Source: Drosophila miranda
Taxonomy: Eukaryota > Arthropoda > Insecta > Diptera > Drosophilidae
Length of the DNA stretch: 64,000 nucleotides
Assembly (NCBI RefSeq): GCF_003369915.1
Contig: NC_046675.1
Coordinates: forward strand, 24,242,001-24,306,000
Reading direction: 5' to 3'
Below the pieces are notes generated by a model. It was not told the DNA's origin. It saw only the letters and a list, made by a program, of their open reading frames with translations, and did no database searches. Within the stretch, counting starts at the first letter, position 1. Each line of letters opens with the position of its first letter. Made by a program: the position numbers and the translations under genes. Shown one piece after another: positions 12,454 to 27,400 of the stretch.

Positions 12454-15400
12454 CTGATGTTGCTGGTGTTGCTGCTGTTGTTGCTGCTGTTGCTGCAACA
12501 GATGAGAGGCGCTGCTGCTGGCCGTACTGCTGCTGCCGCTGCTCGAGGCCCCCAGGTGGACGCTGTGCATGGGATTGGGCTCAGATTTGATGGAGTGCGG
12601 CGAGGACTTGATGCCACTGCCTCCACTCAGGCTGCTCACGCCGCTGCTGCTGCCGGCACTGCCGTCCAGGCGCGTCGAAGGCGGGGTCTGTGCCCCACCA
12701 GTTATGATGCTGGAGCTGGAGCTCTCCTCCCCCTCACTGTCATAGCCGTGCGATGGAGACTTCTCGTCAATGTTGCCATGCACCTGAAGGTGAAAAAATA
12801 GATAAAAAGAGAGAATATTTAGTTGAGTTCAACCAAAAGGAAATCGTTTAAATGTGGTAGAATTTCCTGTCTTCAGCCACCAAAAATGATCATGATCAGG
12901 TAATTATTACAGCTAGAATAACGAAAGTGAAAACTCACCTTCATGTGCTTCCGCAGCGAGGAGGGATGCGTGTAGGACTTATCACAGCCATTGATCCGAC
13001 AATTGTAGGGCTTGTCCGAGGTGTGCACGTGCGAGTGCTTCTTCCGGTCCGAGGAATTGGCGAATCGCCGATCGCAGCCCTCGTGTTCGCACTTGAAGGG
13101 TTTCTCTCCTAAAAGTAGGCCAAAAAAGATATCCATGAGTATCAATAGATAAAAGAATACAGATCTTGCATATAGTATACCGGAGTGTGTGCGTGGCTAT
13201 AAATATCATTATTTATGTGAAAGGCATAAAACATATAATAGACGATGCCCATTTATGGCCTCACAATTTTTATGAACTCCCCTCCGACACACAATTTAAT
13301 AAAGGTGGGAAAAACTCATGTGTCCAATATATTTATAGGGAAAACAATAACAGAACAACAAGATATACAACAAGCACAAAAATCATATAAATTATGCGGG
13401 ATCAAGGCGCCCATTGTTCGAGAGACCCAGAGACCGGGACCCTTCGACCCCGGACACCATTTTCACCTGTGCCGATGTGACGATGGTCCTTTTTCTTTTT
13501 CCGTTGGGATGGACATGGACACGAACAATAGCGGCAAGGGTAAAGGGAACAGGTCAAAAGGTTAACGCTTATTATTTGATTCGTGTGCGTAGCAAACACC
13601 TTTTCCTATCAAACTATCAAAAATAAGAAACAGTCGTCCCCATTTAGTCCGAAGTGATATTTTATAGCTTATTAGAAAATTATTTATAGCGAAGGGAGGG
13701 GGCAGCGTCGGTAGATCCCGACTCAGATGCACAGAGATAAAATCAGGATTGAACATAAATAATATTTACCCTAAAGGAAACCCTATAATTTGCCAAGATT
13801 GGTCTTTAAATTTATGGTGAGAAATGTGCATTCAAGACTTTTCTGGAGAAGCGAAAGTATAAAGAAATATGTGTGTACATATTGATTAGGAATCGGTTTA
13901 AAATCCCGACTGTTTAGTGGATCATCTAGCTTTGCATCATCAGTTTCAATCACATGCCACATTAAACGTATTCAAAGTGCACCGCGAAAAGCCCAATAAA
14001 AGCCCTATATGTTTATATGTATAGGGTTCCTTCAGTTAATTCCATTTAGCATATGGCATTTATGTCGCAGATAAGCGGCCATTATATGCACCACAAGCTT
14101 TATGACAATTGCAGCAGCTAAGCGGCTCAGAGATCTCGGAGACCCACTCTCTTTCAGAGGAAACCCACACAGGGAACGACGATGACGATGACAATAATCG
14201 AACATTTTCACACCTCGAGCTTAAAGTGGGTCTCCAGATTGGAGGAGGGTGTGCTGTGGCTAAGAAAAGCTGTCCAGCTGGGGGCAGGCACGGGTCGGTG
14301 CCAGTGCCAGTGCCAGTGTCAGGGCTTTGTGTGCTGCCCCTTATAAAAAGACATCCAGCGGTGACTCTGTGGCCCGCTCCGACTCCGCGCGTTCAACAAG
14401 TTTCAGTCGTTTCATTTGTGTTTATTTTTTTTTTTGCTTTATGTAATTTAATACTAATTTATGTGCTTTATTATCCGCATTTGAATAAAGTTTTCTTTCT
14501 CGCTTTTATTCCGTGATGCGTAATAACTCAAGCGAAAGAGAGATATATTCGTACGCGTATAAAAAAATGAACAAAAATCGGACAAAATTCTGTTCGATTT
14601 GAATGGCGTGTCGCATTGTGGTTGTTGTTGTGGTTTCTATTAATTTGTCAAAATTTAAAACTCATAAATATGCATTACAATGGTTACCATTGGCGTGTGA
14701 CTGGAGCCCAATTATATATTTTGACAGGCCTCGAGAGTTGACCGCAGAACAAGCGGCACGAATGCACTTCGATGCGCCTCGAAATCTCATCTTGTTTTTC
14801 GGTGGGAGACAATGTCAAGTGTCGGCTTTGGGTACCTTTATCAGATCGATTGTACACCTTACGGATGGCATTCAATCGAAGATTGGCGCCAGGGGAATCT
14901 CCCCTAAACGTACAGCTTTAAGGTCATTCCTTTGTAACCTTTGGTTAACTCCCAATATCAGCTGTTATCAGCTGCTAAAATGTTATCTTTCCACGCTAAT
15001 TAGTCATAAATTGGACAGGCAGCTGTCTTTGGGCACCAACCCGCTGTGCCCACTGTTCCCGCTGCTATCCATGCTATCATTCTTATCACATTTTGTAGTT
15101 TTTCTGGAAACCCAGCAGCAGCCGACATTCCCTAGCCATATCCCTTGCCGTATCCACACACATATGTATCCATCTCCTGGCGCGTTGCGGTCTAAACGCA
15201 GCGGGGGCAAAAACAGAATGCGATGCGGCATGTGAGGCATGAGGCAGGCGGCACGCGCTGCGGCTCAGACGACGGCATACGACGCTGATGGCATACCATT
15301 AAAGGGTTCGTGTACCGGCTAAGTGCAGCAAGGATACGCATAATTTTCACATTCCACATGGACTCGGCGCTACACAGCATTAAAATTTAAATTTAAATAT

Positions 15401-18400
15401 GCTTTATTGCTTTACGTTACAGTTCAACCCACAAAAAAGTAACCAAAAACTGCCGCCCATTTATAAAATGTCAATTTCAGTTGAAATTTTCCCGACAAAA
15501 AATAAAGCCCGACAAGAAAGACGGCCTGGCACACACCCTTTTGGGCTGGCAAGTCGCCATAAGTATAGCTCCCTGTCACTCCAGCACTCCCGCTCTTCCA
15601 GTTCTTCCTCACCAAATCCCATTTAGGCTGTGCGAATCGACAAACTTATTTAAATATTTCAATAAAGTAAATCCAATGGCAAAGTCTCTGTGTATATAAT
15701 GGTGTTATATTGTAGGAGTGGGTCTTGGGGGAGTTGGAGTTGGAGCTGGGTGGCCGTAACTGTGAAATAGGCCGCCTGCTCTTTGTGATTTGCATATTAT
15801 CATGAGTTGCCTACGCGCTATTTTGCTTTACTTTACTTTCCTTTCCTTTACTTTCTGGAAAGCCCCCGAAATGGTTAATTTCCTAAGGAAAAAAACATTC
15901 GCTCAAAACGCACGAATTGGCACGAACCCGGTTTTTGCTTGGCCTGTCATGGCGTACGTTCCGTTCCGTTCCTTTCCGTTCCGTTCTGCGGTGTGGTACA
16001 GCTGCAAACTTGTTTTTGTTGCTGCTTTTTTTAGGGTGGCTCTTATTTTTGGGGTTGCTTTGTAATCTCTTCCCTTAACGGGTGTACGGATGTGTCTGTG
16101 CGTGTGTGTGTGCGTGGGTTCACGTTCACCCAAGAAACTCGTACATGGCTCTATATATATATATATATATACTTATATAATATACAGTGTGGCTTTGTTT
16201 GTTCATCGTGTATATATAGCACATGTTTTGGCTTTTATGTAACTGCTTCTGCCGGGTTCTGTTAAGCGCAAAGCTTGGCTGTCATTTGCAGACGACACAG
16301 AGTCGTTCGAGTGCCGAGCCGACGCGTCGGCCTTTCCTCCAGCTCCAGTTCCAGTTCCAGTTCCATCTCCACCGGCAATCTCCATATATCTCCAACCTCC
16401 TCCTCCTCCTCCTCCTTCTCTATTCCGCTCGTCTGAAATGGTTTTTGTTGCGGCTGGTTTTGCTATTATGGGGCGTTGTTTCTTTATTTTTCTTCGGGGT
16501 GTCTGGTGGGGGCTGCAGGATTTTCTGATGTTTCTCTCTTTAGGGCGTAGTCAGGCCCAAACAAAAATAATATAGAAATTGTGTTTGGCTAAACGTCTCG
16601 TAAGTGTTTTTCTTTTCTTTTTTTTTTTACTGTTGTACATAGATATTTATACATACGTATATGGTTTTGGGGTTTCGTGGGGGTGGTAAGGCCTACAATA
16701 TGGTTTTCTTATGGGTTATGAGACAGGAGATGGAGGAGTGATGGGGGCGGGTAAGACAGGAAGCAGAAGGTTTGGATTCGTTGATAAATGGGAGTTGAAC
16801 ATTTGATATCAAAAGAATCTTTTAGTTGACATTGAGAAAATGATAAAACATTGTTTTTTCAATGGCATATTTTATTGTACAATTTTTAAACGCGTAGAAA
16901 ATTTCTGATAAAAGATTATGGTGGGAATATCCAAAGAAAACCTATCAAATCTGGTAAAAAACAAAAAAAAATAAATAGGATCAAACTGTAAAAATGCAAA
17001 CTTTTCAAAAAAAGAAAAAAAATAAATAATAAGAAAATAAAAATTATTTAAAAACTTGTTAGGAATTTGAAACAAACAAGAATACAAAACCATACAAAAA
17101 TGAATACTTATGCATTTGAAGCTCCACTGTATCAATAAATCCAAAAATAGCAGGACCCGTCCGAGCCATGAGGAAACAATTCAAGAGGAGAGCATCTTGC
17201 ATCATACCCCCATCCTGGCTCTGCCCGTGATCGCCGCTAACCGAGCGATGCAAATTAAACATCATTGACAGTCGCTGATTAATTGAACTGAATCAGGTTT
17301 TTAATTTTCAGCAACAACAACGCGACGGCAGCAACAAAAAACATTAAAAATGAAATGCAGAAATAAAACATTTTTTTGCCGTCAGAGTGACGGTTGCTTA
17401 TTAAAAGCATTTCAAAAGGGAATTAATTAAAAATGAGAAAAAACGAACAAAAAACGCGTTAACAGAGCGATAACACTGCGTTAACAGGGCGATAACACTG
17501 CGCTAACAGAGCGATAGCCTAATTTATAGAGCGATAACAGGCCGATAAGCGTATCTCTGTAAAGGGAGCGTACGCTCGACTGCTTTAATTGCTGCTAAAT
17601 AATTGGCCTGGTAAATATTTATTGCCTGCTTAAGGACCGACCGCTCAGCGCACTCACTCGCCCTCAAGCCGAAACAAAGAAGGGATCTGTCTCCCTCCGA
17701 ATATGAAAGAAAGAGAGGAAGGTAGGAGCGGATGAAAGATAGCAAGAGGGGATGAGCAGCATCATCGCTCATGTGTCAACAACATGCAATGCGATATGAT
17801 TATTATTATCTAACAATACAATAACAAAACGGCAGCTCCCGTGGATGCTACTTTTTGCCTGCCCTCTCCCTATCCCTGCTCCCATCCCTATAGCTCTCTC
17901 TCTTTCTCCATACTTATATGTATCTCTTTCTATCTCCCTCGGGGTGCCTGTCTGGGTTGTTGACACTCTTCGGATTTGAGAATCCTTAGCTCATTGTATA
18001 TCTGTATCTGTTTGTTTGTTTGGTATTCCTTTTTTTTCCGCCACTGTCTCTTCTTTTGCGCCGTTTCCCTGCTCCTTTTTGCTCCTTTTGTTCCTATGGT
18101 TAAAGCCGGAAAAAGCCAAACCCCGATTTCCTGGCGGTTTACATTTCAATGGGCAATTTTCCCTGGCCCTCGCTCTCGCTCCCCCTATTTCCCCTCGTTG
18201 TGTCTCTGTTGCGAATAGCTCACTTTAGATTTTTTGTTAGGGATTGCTAGGGGGCAGTGACTGTTGATGATAGGAATATTGTTAGGGTACTAGAGATAGA
18301 GATGTTCGATAAGCAGGTGATAGCTCACGTGGCAGTTTGTACGGGAAACGATGCACTACAAACATCTTGAATCCTCAGTATACAATCTCATATTTTCAAT

Positions 18401-21400
18401 ATTCTTAAGATTCTATCTAACCATCATCAACATACATAGTATCTCTTCATTCATTACATCGCAAAAACCAACCCAATTTCCACTCGGACTACTTTTAGAT
18501 TTTGTGCCACAGATTTTCCCACACGACATTTGCTTTGAATATTTATAACATTTGCCTGCAGTTGATGACCAAATTAATGGCAACCATCCCGCTTCATTCC
18601 ATTCCATAATAATAATAAAATCATAATTTAAATGCAATGAATGCCGCTTGTCAACGGCCAAATACAAAATCCTCTCGCTCATCATCGGGGAGAGTATCAT
18701 CATAATCATCATCATCATCTTCCTAGAGGATGTTGCACCCCTAAAGTAGAAGGGAAGTTACCTATGGGTCTGCCACACAGTCGGTCCATTGTTTGTTTGT
18801 TTGACAAAAACCATCGTTGAGTGAATTTCCTCGATGATTTATGATTTCTGCATCCCTCCCCGATGATGAGGCCGATGACGATGACCCCCAACCCCTCATT
18901 GGGCGAGAGGAGAGACAATCCTCACATAATTTTCGCTATTTGTTTGCAGCTTTGCCGTTTGCTGTCAAGTGATACGTTAATAATTGACACTGGGGTCAGT
19001 ACACAGTCTCAGTCTCAGTCCGGGTCCGAGACCGAGACCGAGCCCTGCCTTGGTCTGCGGTTTATTGTAGTCCAATCCATAGATACTCGGACATTTGGGA
19101 AATTGTTTCAAAACAAAAACACACAAAATTTTACACTTGAATGACGGCTTGTGGGCTAATGAGGGAATAGCATTGGGAGGAAAGCAACAAGAAGGATGGT
19201 TGTGCCATGAAAAAGCAGGAGAAGGAAAGGGAAATAAGCGTTGTTCTATTCCACTGTTCCTGATTGAAAGTGCTTGCAATTCTTGTACTCAAATATATGA
19301 AATATAATTTTTATTTCAACAATTATTTCAATTGAACCGCTTTTAATACAAACTTTTGGGTGTTGCGCCTTACTTACCACAACTCATACAACCAGTGCAG
19401 CAGCCACACAAAAACCCATACACATCCGACCCAAACTCGCAGATAGACAACTAGCAGAGCTATTAGTAAAACAATGACAGCAACAGCCTTGCTGTACATG
19501 AATACAAGACCAAACATGGGCCAGCTTGTCTGGCTCGGTCTCTGTCCCGGTCTCTGACTCTGGCTCTGGCTCTGGGTCTGTCTCTGACTTTGGTTTCTCT
19601 CCTTTTTCTGTCTTTTTTCAGTCTTTTTGCGAGGCCCCCCAACCATTTGTACAAATTTTCGACAAGTTTGCCATGCAACTAACGCCTCTAACATATTCGA
19701 GGTGTGTGTGCCAGTACCACACAGATATATGTATGTATATACTACCTACATGAGAGTGCGGCTTGCATTTAATGCATTCAAATTGCATTTGGCTGGAGCT
19801 CCAGCAGCAGGAAAAACATTTCCAGACAGGGACCGAGCGGGGACTGACAGCAAAACTCTTGGCTGACTAAGAACTAGACATGTATGTATACGATATATGG
19901 AAATATGTAAGCGTCTGGCATCTGCATCTGGCAACCTTGTGTAATAACAAAATTTGTACCCAAAAAACCATTTTCGTGTCGAGCATTAAGCATTAAATTT
20001 GGTGTAAAGGCAAAAAGTTTCTCAAGAAGTTTATGGTTGGAAGATTCTGTGTACTTTTAACCGGGGTTTATGGAAATGTCTTGAATGTCTGTTGGGAATC
20101 GTCCAGAAATTTGCAAAGTAAAAAACTGTATGACCAAAATTAAATTAGATTTTCTAATTTTACAGACATTTTTAAACTAAATATATGTTATTTCAGAATT
20201 TCATATAAACTTTTAATGCAATTTGTACTTCCCATAAAAAGACCTCATGCAAATAGATATCATTAGCGAATATGGGGAAATTTATATACATTTTTACGAT
20301 CTTAGCATTAAATTCTTAATGATTTTACGAGCCTCTCAAAAGGTGGTCTTAACTATAATAAATATTAAGTCCCAGTTAATGAAGATGTGCTTGCTATGCT
20401 TGGCAGTTTAAGGCCAGGCTAATTGATTAGTTCAGTGTGTTCTACTAGAGTATCTACAGAGCGTAAGATAGATACTCTTCAGTTGCTGCAGCAACAAAAT
20501 GCACTCGAATGACAAACGGAGCGTAGACAATAAGTAGAGGTAACACTAAGCCTATTGTCTGAACCCAAAACGCGTACAACAGGGCCAACACAAGGGGAGA
20601 GAGGCAGATTGAGTACCGGAGTAAGACGACGGACTGGTAACTGAAGTCGGCTCCAGTTGACAAAGAAGTGCTAGGCCAGGATTAGCCCAAGAAGCAGCTG
20701 ATGCCTCTCTCTCTCTTTCTCTCTGTTTACCCCTCATGAATGAACTGCTTACGCGAGGTAAATGTTTGCAAAAAAGAAAGCAGAAAGCAGAAAGCAGAAA
20801 GAAATGTTTCACTTCCCTTTTAGGGGGTTACAGAACTGGAAGTAAGGGCTCTGCTCTACCAAAATCCACAACAAAAGCAGAAGCCGAAGCGAAAGCCGAA
20901 GCCGGAGACCGACATTGACATTGGTGGCACGGCGGCCCGCTCGACACTCTCAAAGAGGTGTTGCTTTGTCTGGGCTTGGTCAGGGATCGGTATCTATATC
21001 TGTTTGGTATCCCTTCAGCCTGATTTTTTGCTCTTTAGCGCTCTTTAAGATCTTAATCTTCTCAGCCCACTCGTCTCCTTCCTCTCTCTTATCCCGGTAT
21101 CTGTTTGTTTCTCTTTTTTTTCGAGTTCCGTCAAGTAGAAAATCTCTTCGGTTGTTTGTCAGAAATTAAAATGTCATCAAGATTGTCATCATTTGGTTAT
21201 GCGATGTGACATCTCCGGCAAACTGAAGGAGGCATGGGATGGGGTTCTTAGGCTCGTGTTTTCGGATTGCCGGGTCTCCGGGTTTCGATTTCGATTTCGG
21301 TCGGTTCTCTTATCTCAAACGGCTTGTTAAAGTTTAAACGTTGTCAATTCTAACAAGATCCCAGTCGGTGATAAAAACCAATCAATGACATCAGGCGACA

Positions 21401-24400
21401 AATATTTTTGGCATGAGGCTGCGAGAATTGGTGGGTAAATTGGATTGGAATGGAATGGAAGTATTACCAGCCACACTATTGTTGGTATCCATGTTTGAGG
21501 AAAGTACTACGGCTTTCTGTTCGTACTTCCCATCTTCTCAAAGCCTAAACCTTTACCACCTTTCTTACACTTCAACACCTTTCTGTACCTTATCGATACT
21601 GCCTAATGAACACATCAAAACATCAACTAAAATTGCATTTCTGTTCCTAACACTCGACTAAAAACACACCCATATTTCGTGGCAAACAAATTGATCTGAA
21701 TATCGAAAATCGAGGAGAAAAAGTATCACATCTCAATGGCCCACATATCCCAGTGGCTTACACTCGGCTGAGTCCTGGTCAGAAATTTGATCATGCTGAG
21801 AACGAAGAACAGCGAGAACCACAGCAGACCGCGTGTTCCCGCCAGATACTTTTCACAGTAGCCGTCGGCAAATGCGTCATAGAGTCTGCAAATACATGTC
21901 TCCCTTCTTTGCTCTATTTCACTCTCCTATGCCTCTCTCTCTGCGTTGTAATTTTAGCCAAAAACTTAGCTGGCTGTTAGCCGACTGTCAGAGCACCGTT
22001 TGACAGGCGGTTGTCACACAAAATCTGTGTAAATTGTGCCTCTAATTATAATTGACAATGTTTTTACAATAAATTGCGTGCCAGTTTGCGGCCTGTCTCC
22101 ACCTCTTTGTGTGCCTCTGGCTCTCTGGCTCTATGGCTCTATGGCTCTCTGGCTCTGTGACTCTGGCTATTTGGGTTAAACAATCACAATTTTATGCTTA
22201 AATCAACTTGGAGGCGTTCGTGTGTTACAAATTTGTCTAAACGAAAGCGACAAACGATCCGAATACGTATCCCGCAAAAGGCAACCATAGACACACAACA
22301 CACATCAGAACCTAAGCTGATTTGACAAGCACGCTTATGGCATTTCATATTTTTGTATATTTTGTTTGTTGTATGCCCAAGAATTATGGAATAACTTTGG
22401 TTTTATACGAACTGAAGAACAGCTTTTGAGTGCATCTATAAAGTAGAAGCGATTGATTGATTTTTATCCTGAACTAATCCTTATATTTCTCCACTTCTAT
22501 GTATAGCTACTCTTTAAGATATTTTCAAAGGAATCGCAACATTCCAAGCATTCCTCTAAAACCCAAAAATCATCTTTGGTTAGAGCATTCCGCAATCATC
22601 ATTCTGATTTTATATAAAACACATTTCTGGTTCTGCTACCCGACTGTCTCTGCTCTCTGCTCTGTTCTTTTTTTGGCTGTTTAACATTTTTGCCCATATG
22701 AATAATGATTTCATTTTTCCCATCAGCTAATTTATACAAGTGGGGCAATGCGCGAGGGGCCCTTGGTGCGATTTAGAGGATTAGTCAGGCCTTACTTTTC
22801 CATAATTCTCGAAAAGCAGAGACCCCAGGTCTGAGTCCGACTCGGAGTTGGAGTCAGAGTCAGAGTCCCAGTCCAAGCTGTGGCCTCTACCTGTGCCCTG
22901 GCTCGAGGTTGCGTCCGTGTGCAGATATAAAAAATATGCAAGATGACAGTTTAATTTTATGGTTTGTCTGCTGCTGATCAGTTCTTTATGCGCTGAAATT
23001 TTATTCTTATTTGTGCTCCTCTCTGATCTCAGTCTGTCTCTATCTGCAATCTTGTGCCTGCCGTCTCTTTCGGGGATCCGATGGAATGCGAAATGGAGTC
23101 TGGTACGTGGCTACTTTTGGCTCCTTTCGGTGAGGAATTTAATTAATTTGAGCGCGACTTCTAATGACAAAGTGGGCGTGACCAAGGCTTAGGAATTGGA
23201 ACGCGAAACTTGCCAAAAAAAAGAAAAATTTACGTCCCAGTGAAGAAGGGGAAATTTATCAAAAATAAGCCTCATTTATTAACTAGCTCGGGGTAAGCAG
23301 CTTATGTCCATCCAGCCATGGAACAGAGCCATCCAGGGGTTACGGCTACCTTCCACACTTCCATATCCACTTCCACTTCCATTCAAATATTATGCAACAG
23401 CCTCAACAAAATGGCTACTTAGCTAATAGATTCAAATGGGAGACCAAAACAATGACAATGCTCGCACAAAAGGGTTGAGAGAACTAACCCCTGCCGCGTT
23501 TACAGCACTCGCTCTCACTCACTCTCTCTCTCGCTGTATCTAGGTTTTTTCGGGTAAATGGAATTATAATTCCTACAGGGGTTAAGGTAGATACATATAT
23601 ATCCATATATAAAACTGTTTTGACATTTGGTAAAATGCATAGCATGGTGATTCCTGAATAGAGAGAATGCAAAGCAACCCCCTCTCTGTTCAGGAGCGTA
23701 ACGGGTGGACCGACAACGATGGTCTTTGTTGGGAGTGTTAGGGGTTCGGCGTTGAGGGTTGTCACTAATTAGAATGGGTGCATTTGCTAGATTATAATGC
23801 AGGAATATGTATATGTTTCTATATATATGGGCTGATCAGCGGGAATTGGGTGTGGGCCCAAAGCCAGAGCGAGGCTAAGTAGGCTTTCAAGATCAAAAGA
23901 GATTATGTTCCTTATAAAGATGGTTCCTCATAGTGTAAAGAGTGCATTTTGTTTAAAAAATACCTTTTAACAGAGCATAAAATGTTGTTGGATCATTCCC
24001 GTTGTTCCAAATGGCAACGTAACATTGCTTCATGTTTCGTATTTCTTAAAATTACTTCTTACACTTAAATACTTAATAAATCCTATAGATATATTCCTAT
24101 TACAAATCCTGTGCTTTTTACTTAAATTTCCCGTAGCCCCAAAAGGAATAATGAAGCTCTTACTTCGTGTCCAGTCAATAAATTCTCGAAACTTAACTTA
24201 CATTCAGCTGTCAAATGCTTAGACCACACCAGAAATTTATATACTTTTTACTTTTGGCACATAAATCTCCAAAAAAAAAAAAGGCACTGAAGAGAAAACT
24301 TTGCGCCTTGTCTGAGTTTTTAACAGATTGCAATCGTGTGTCATGTCTGGTATTTGACACTTTAAATTGAGCGAAACGAATTCAAACATCATGTCCACCC

Positions 24401-27400
24401 ATATGGATATGGTTAGGTGTATACTGGTACTCGATCGGATCTTGACGAGGAAGCCCACGGGGAGTGGAGGGGAAGGAACGCTAATTAAATGAAGAATTTC
24501 CGTCTCTCTGTTGTCTCTCTGCTGCATTTGTCATTAGACCCCGTACATCTCCTAGAGAGAGGGCCGTAGCCATACCGAAAGCGTAACTAATTGATTTTCA
24601 GTTTGTTAGCCAGCGGGAGGGAGGGAGGTAGTTCTAGAGGATGGCTGAGAGATCCTGGGCAGAGAAAAAGAGAGAGAGATCTCCTCGCACCAGGTAGTAT
24701 AGGTAATCGCTTGAGCACATCGCAGGTTTTTATTCTCCTTCCCTTTCGATCCATTGTTCAAAAATTCTGAGAAGCCAAAACACACAGTTTATGCGCAAAA
24801 ATAAAAAGTGATTTTTGTCTCTCGCTTCGGATATGTGTCTGTATTTGTGTGTGTTTTTGTGAAAAACGTTGAACCCGCAATAAAGTCATCAATCATTGAC
24901 ATTTGCCAGTATTTCGCTTTGGTTGAGTTTCGGTATTTTGAGAAATTATTCCATTGGCGCCGAGTGGGCAAAAAATTAACAGAACCCAAGGCGTCAAGCA
25001 GTACGAATATTTGGAAGAATATGTTAGAGAGGGTATAGCAAATACGTAGTATAACATTAATAGTTAGAAGATTGAGAGAAATGTTTGTAGAGAAAGGAAA
25101 CACTGTGTGCCCTCTCTACTATCTCTATAGCACCGTCCCACCGAGACTTAACATCACGCCTCTGTTAACTCTCAAAAGCACCTCTGTTAGCACGCTTAAA
25201 AGCTTCATAAAAGTGTAAAATAATTGCATAATTCACTTCATCATTCAAAGACCAAACAAGTCCATAAAAGACTCATTAAAAAAACACTTGCACTCAATTA
25301 AATGGAGCCGTGCTGGAACTGGAGGAAAGGATAAATGAGCGGTGCAGAGGAGAGCAAGCTAATCAAACAAGGGTCGCTGCTACCAGGACAATGTTGAATG
25401 CTAAACTTTGCCCCCGCCACAACGTAATTGCACAACGAGTGCCTGCACTTCATGGAGACGACTTGGGGGATTGTAGAGCGGAGAGGGAGACCTAGAGCAT
25501 AAGCTTAATGAGCTTCCCAGGCTTCTGGAGAGGTAGAACGTGTGGTGGAGCCATGGTGGAGGGGCAAAAACTAACCACAAAGTTGTTGAATGCTCTTGCT
25601 GCAGTCGGAGGTGGATGTGGATCTGGAGCCGGACCCGGGATCCTGTGGCACGTTGTAGGTGTTAATGAATAAAGTTGTTTGTGGTCCAGCCAGAAGAGCG
25701 AAACAAAAAAGAGCATGTACAAAAAATATATGTATCTGGACATAAACCGCACACCATGATAAACGCCATTCATGTTGCCTGTCGTCTATCCACACACACA
25801 GAGACACAAGGCTTTGGCCCCCAGCAAGGTGTCAACTCTGGCTCCAACAAACACCAACAACAAAACGTAAAAACGTTGATTGTATTTGTTGCATGGGGAA
25901 AGAGAAAAGAGTGCCAGCAGAGAAGAGTCTGTTGCAAGAGGTAGCAGGGAATGGAGTCTGGAGGCTGGAGGCTGGACATGGGCCATTCCAGACGGCGACA
26001 ACGACAGCGACGATGGTGACAAGTGCAAAAGTCAGTGCACGCACACGAGTAAAAAGGGACAGACCTGCCAACTGGTTGAGAAAGAGCCCAACATTTTTGA
26101 GGTTATAGAAATTGTATTTGACATGGAATGTCACAGAAATGAGTATTCTATGGAATGCTACAAGATAATATGATCAAAATTGAAAGAAAATTTACAGTTA
26201 GAGCTTTGTAGAGCTCTTTCAAGTATTTTAATTATTTTAATATTTGAAACTCTAAATTTCTTTATAATAATTATAAATCAAAGGCAAATATCTAAACTAT
26301 AAACTCTAGTACCAAAACTGTAGGCAAACCAGAAATAAACATATATTTAAATATATATACATAGATATTCGCTTTAATCATGCGCCAACCCCAGGCTCAC
26401 TCGCTCGCATCACCAAGTTCTTCACGCACTGCGCCTGATAAGCATTACACCTCATATATGTATATATATATAAGTAAATCATCCGACGACGAACACAAGT
26501 AAAATATCGGTCGACGATCCAAAGTATATAATACAGAATATAACACAGAGATATGGTCAAACAGTATGTACAATGAATGAGTACCAACACATTATCTATA
26601 ACGAACTGAACTTTATGGTCCAAAAACAGTAGCTTAATGACTTAGTGCTGATTTCTGCAGCTGTTCCGAGCCGTTCCATTGAGGTTTATGACTGGTCAAG
26701 TAGACCACCCCACCTCATTAGAACCACGAAAAAAAAAACACCCATTAAAATCAATTAACAAAAGAGGGCAAACAGAAAGAACAAACATAAAATGCAAAAA
26801 CACACGAGAACAAAGTTGCAGGAAAACAACAAACAAATATGTATAATTGCTTTAAAATGGCGCCACTCGATTTAACAAAACCTCTATAGACCAGATGCAA
26901 ACAATCATCGGAGGCATAATGAAAACGCTAAAATCGCCAACAGCCAACAGCCACAACAGTTCAGAACAGAATAACAGGTCCTGCCCTATAGGCCGGGTGC
27001 AGGCATTATCCTGGCCTGGCGGCGTCCTCCGTTTATTAAATCAGGGAGAAACCGGCAGCCAGAGGACAACGAGTGTGCGGAGTAGGGCACAGCTAGACAG
27101 CGACCATTACCACAACAATATCTGGTGTATCCAGAAAATGGCGTTTTATATATGTACGAGTATTGCTTGGCATACTCGTATTTTACTCATTTCGTTTTGC
27201 TTTAATTTTGGCTTTTCATATTTTGTTCCTCCCTCCGGTTTCCCTCTGTTTTGCGCGTGGGCTTTAACAAGTTTTTCTTTCTTTTTGGGTTTCGAGGGGA
27301 TTATGTGGCTTTATATTTTTATAAATTGAATTAAAATATGATTTTTGATGTCTCCCCTCGCTTGGAATGCTTCATTAAAAGTCTGTGTATCCAACGCACA

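Noticed and set aside
11955..12590. Long plus-strand open frame antisense to opa exon 3
   Set aside because: It is a shadow of the GC-rich, repeat-rich opa coding exon; its composition is explained by poly-Gln, His and Ala codons read backwards.
14603..15235. 210-codon plus-strand frame inside opa intron 1
   Set aside because: Its composition is random-like with many rare codons, and it begins in a GT-repeat stretch; nothing suggests a nested gene.
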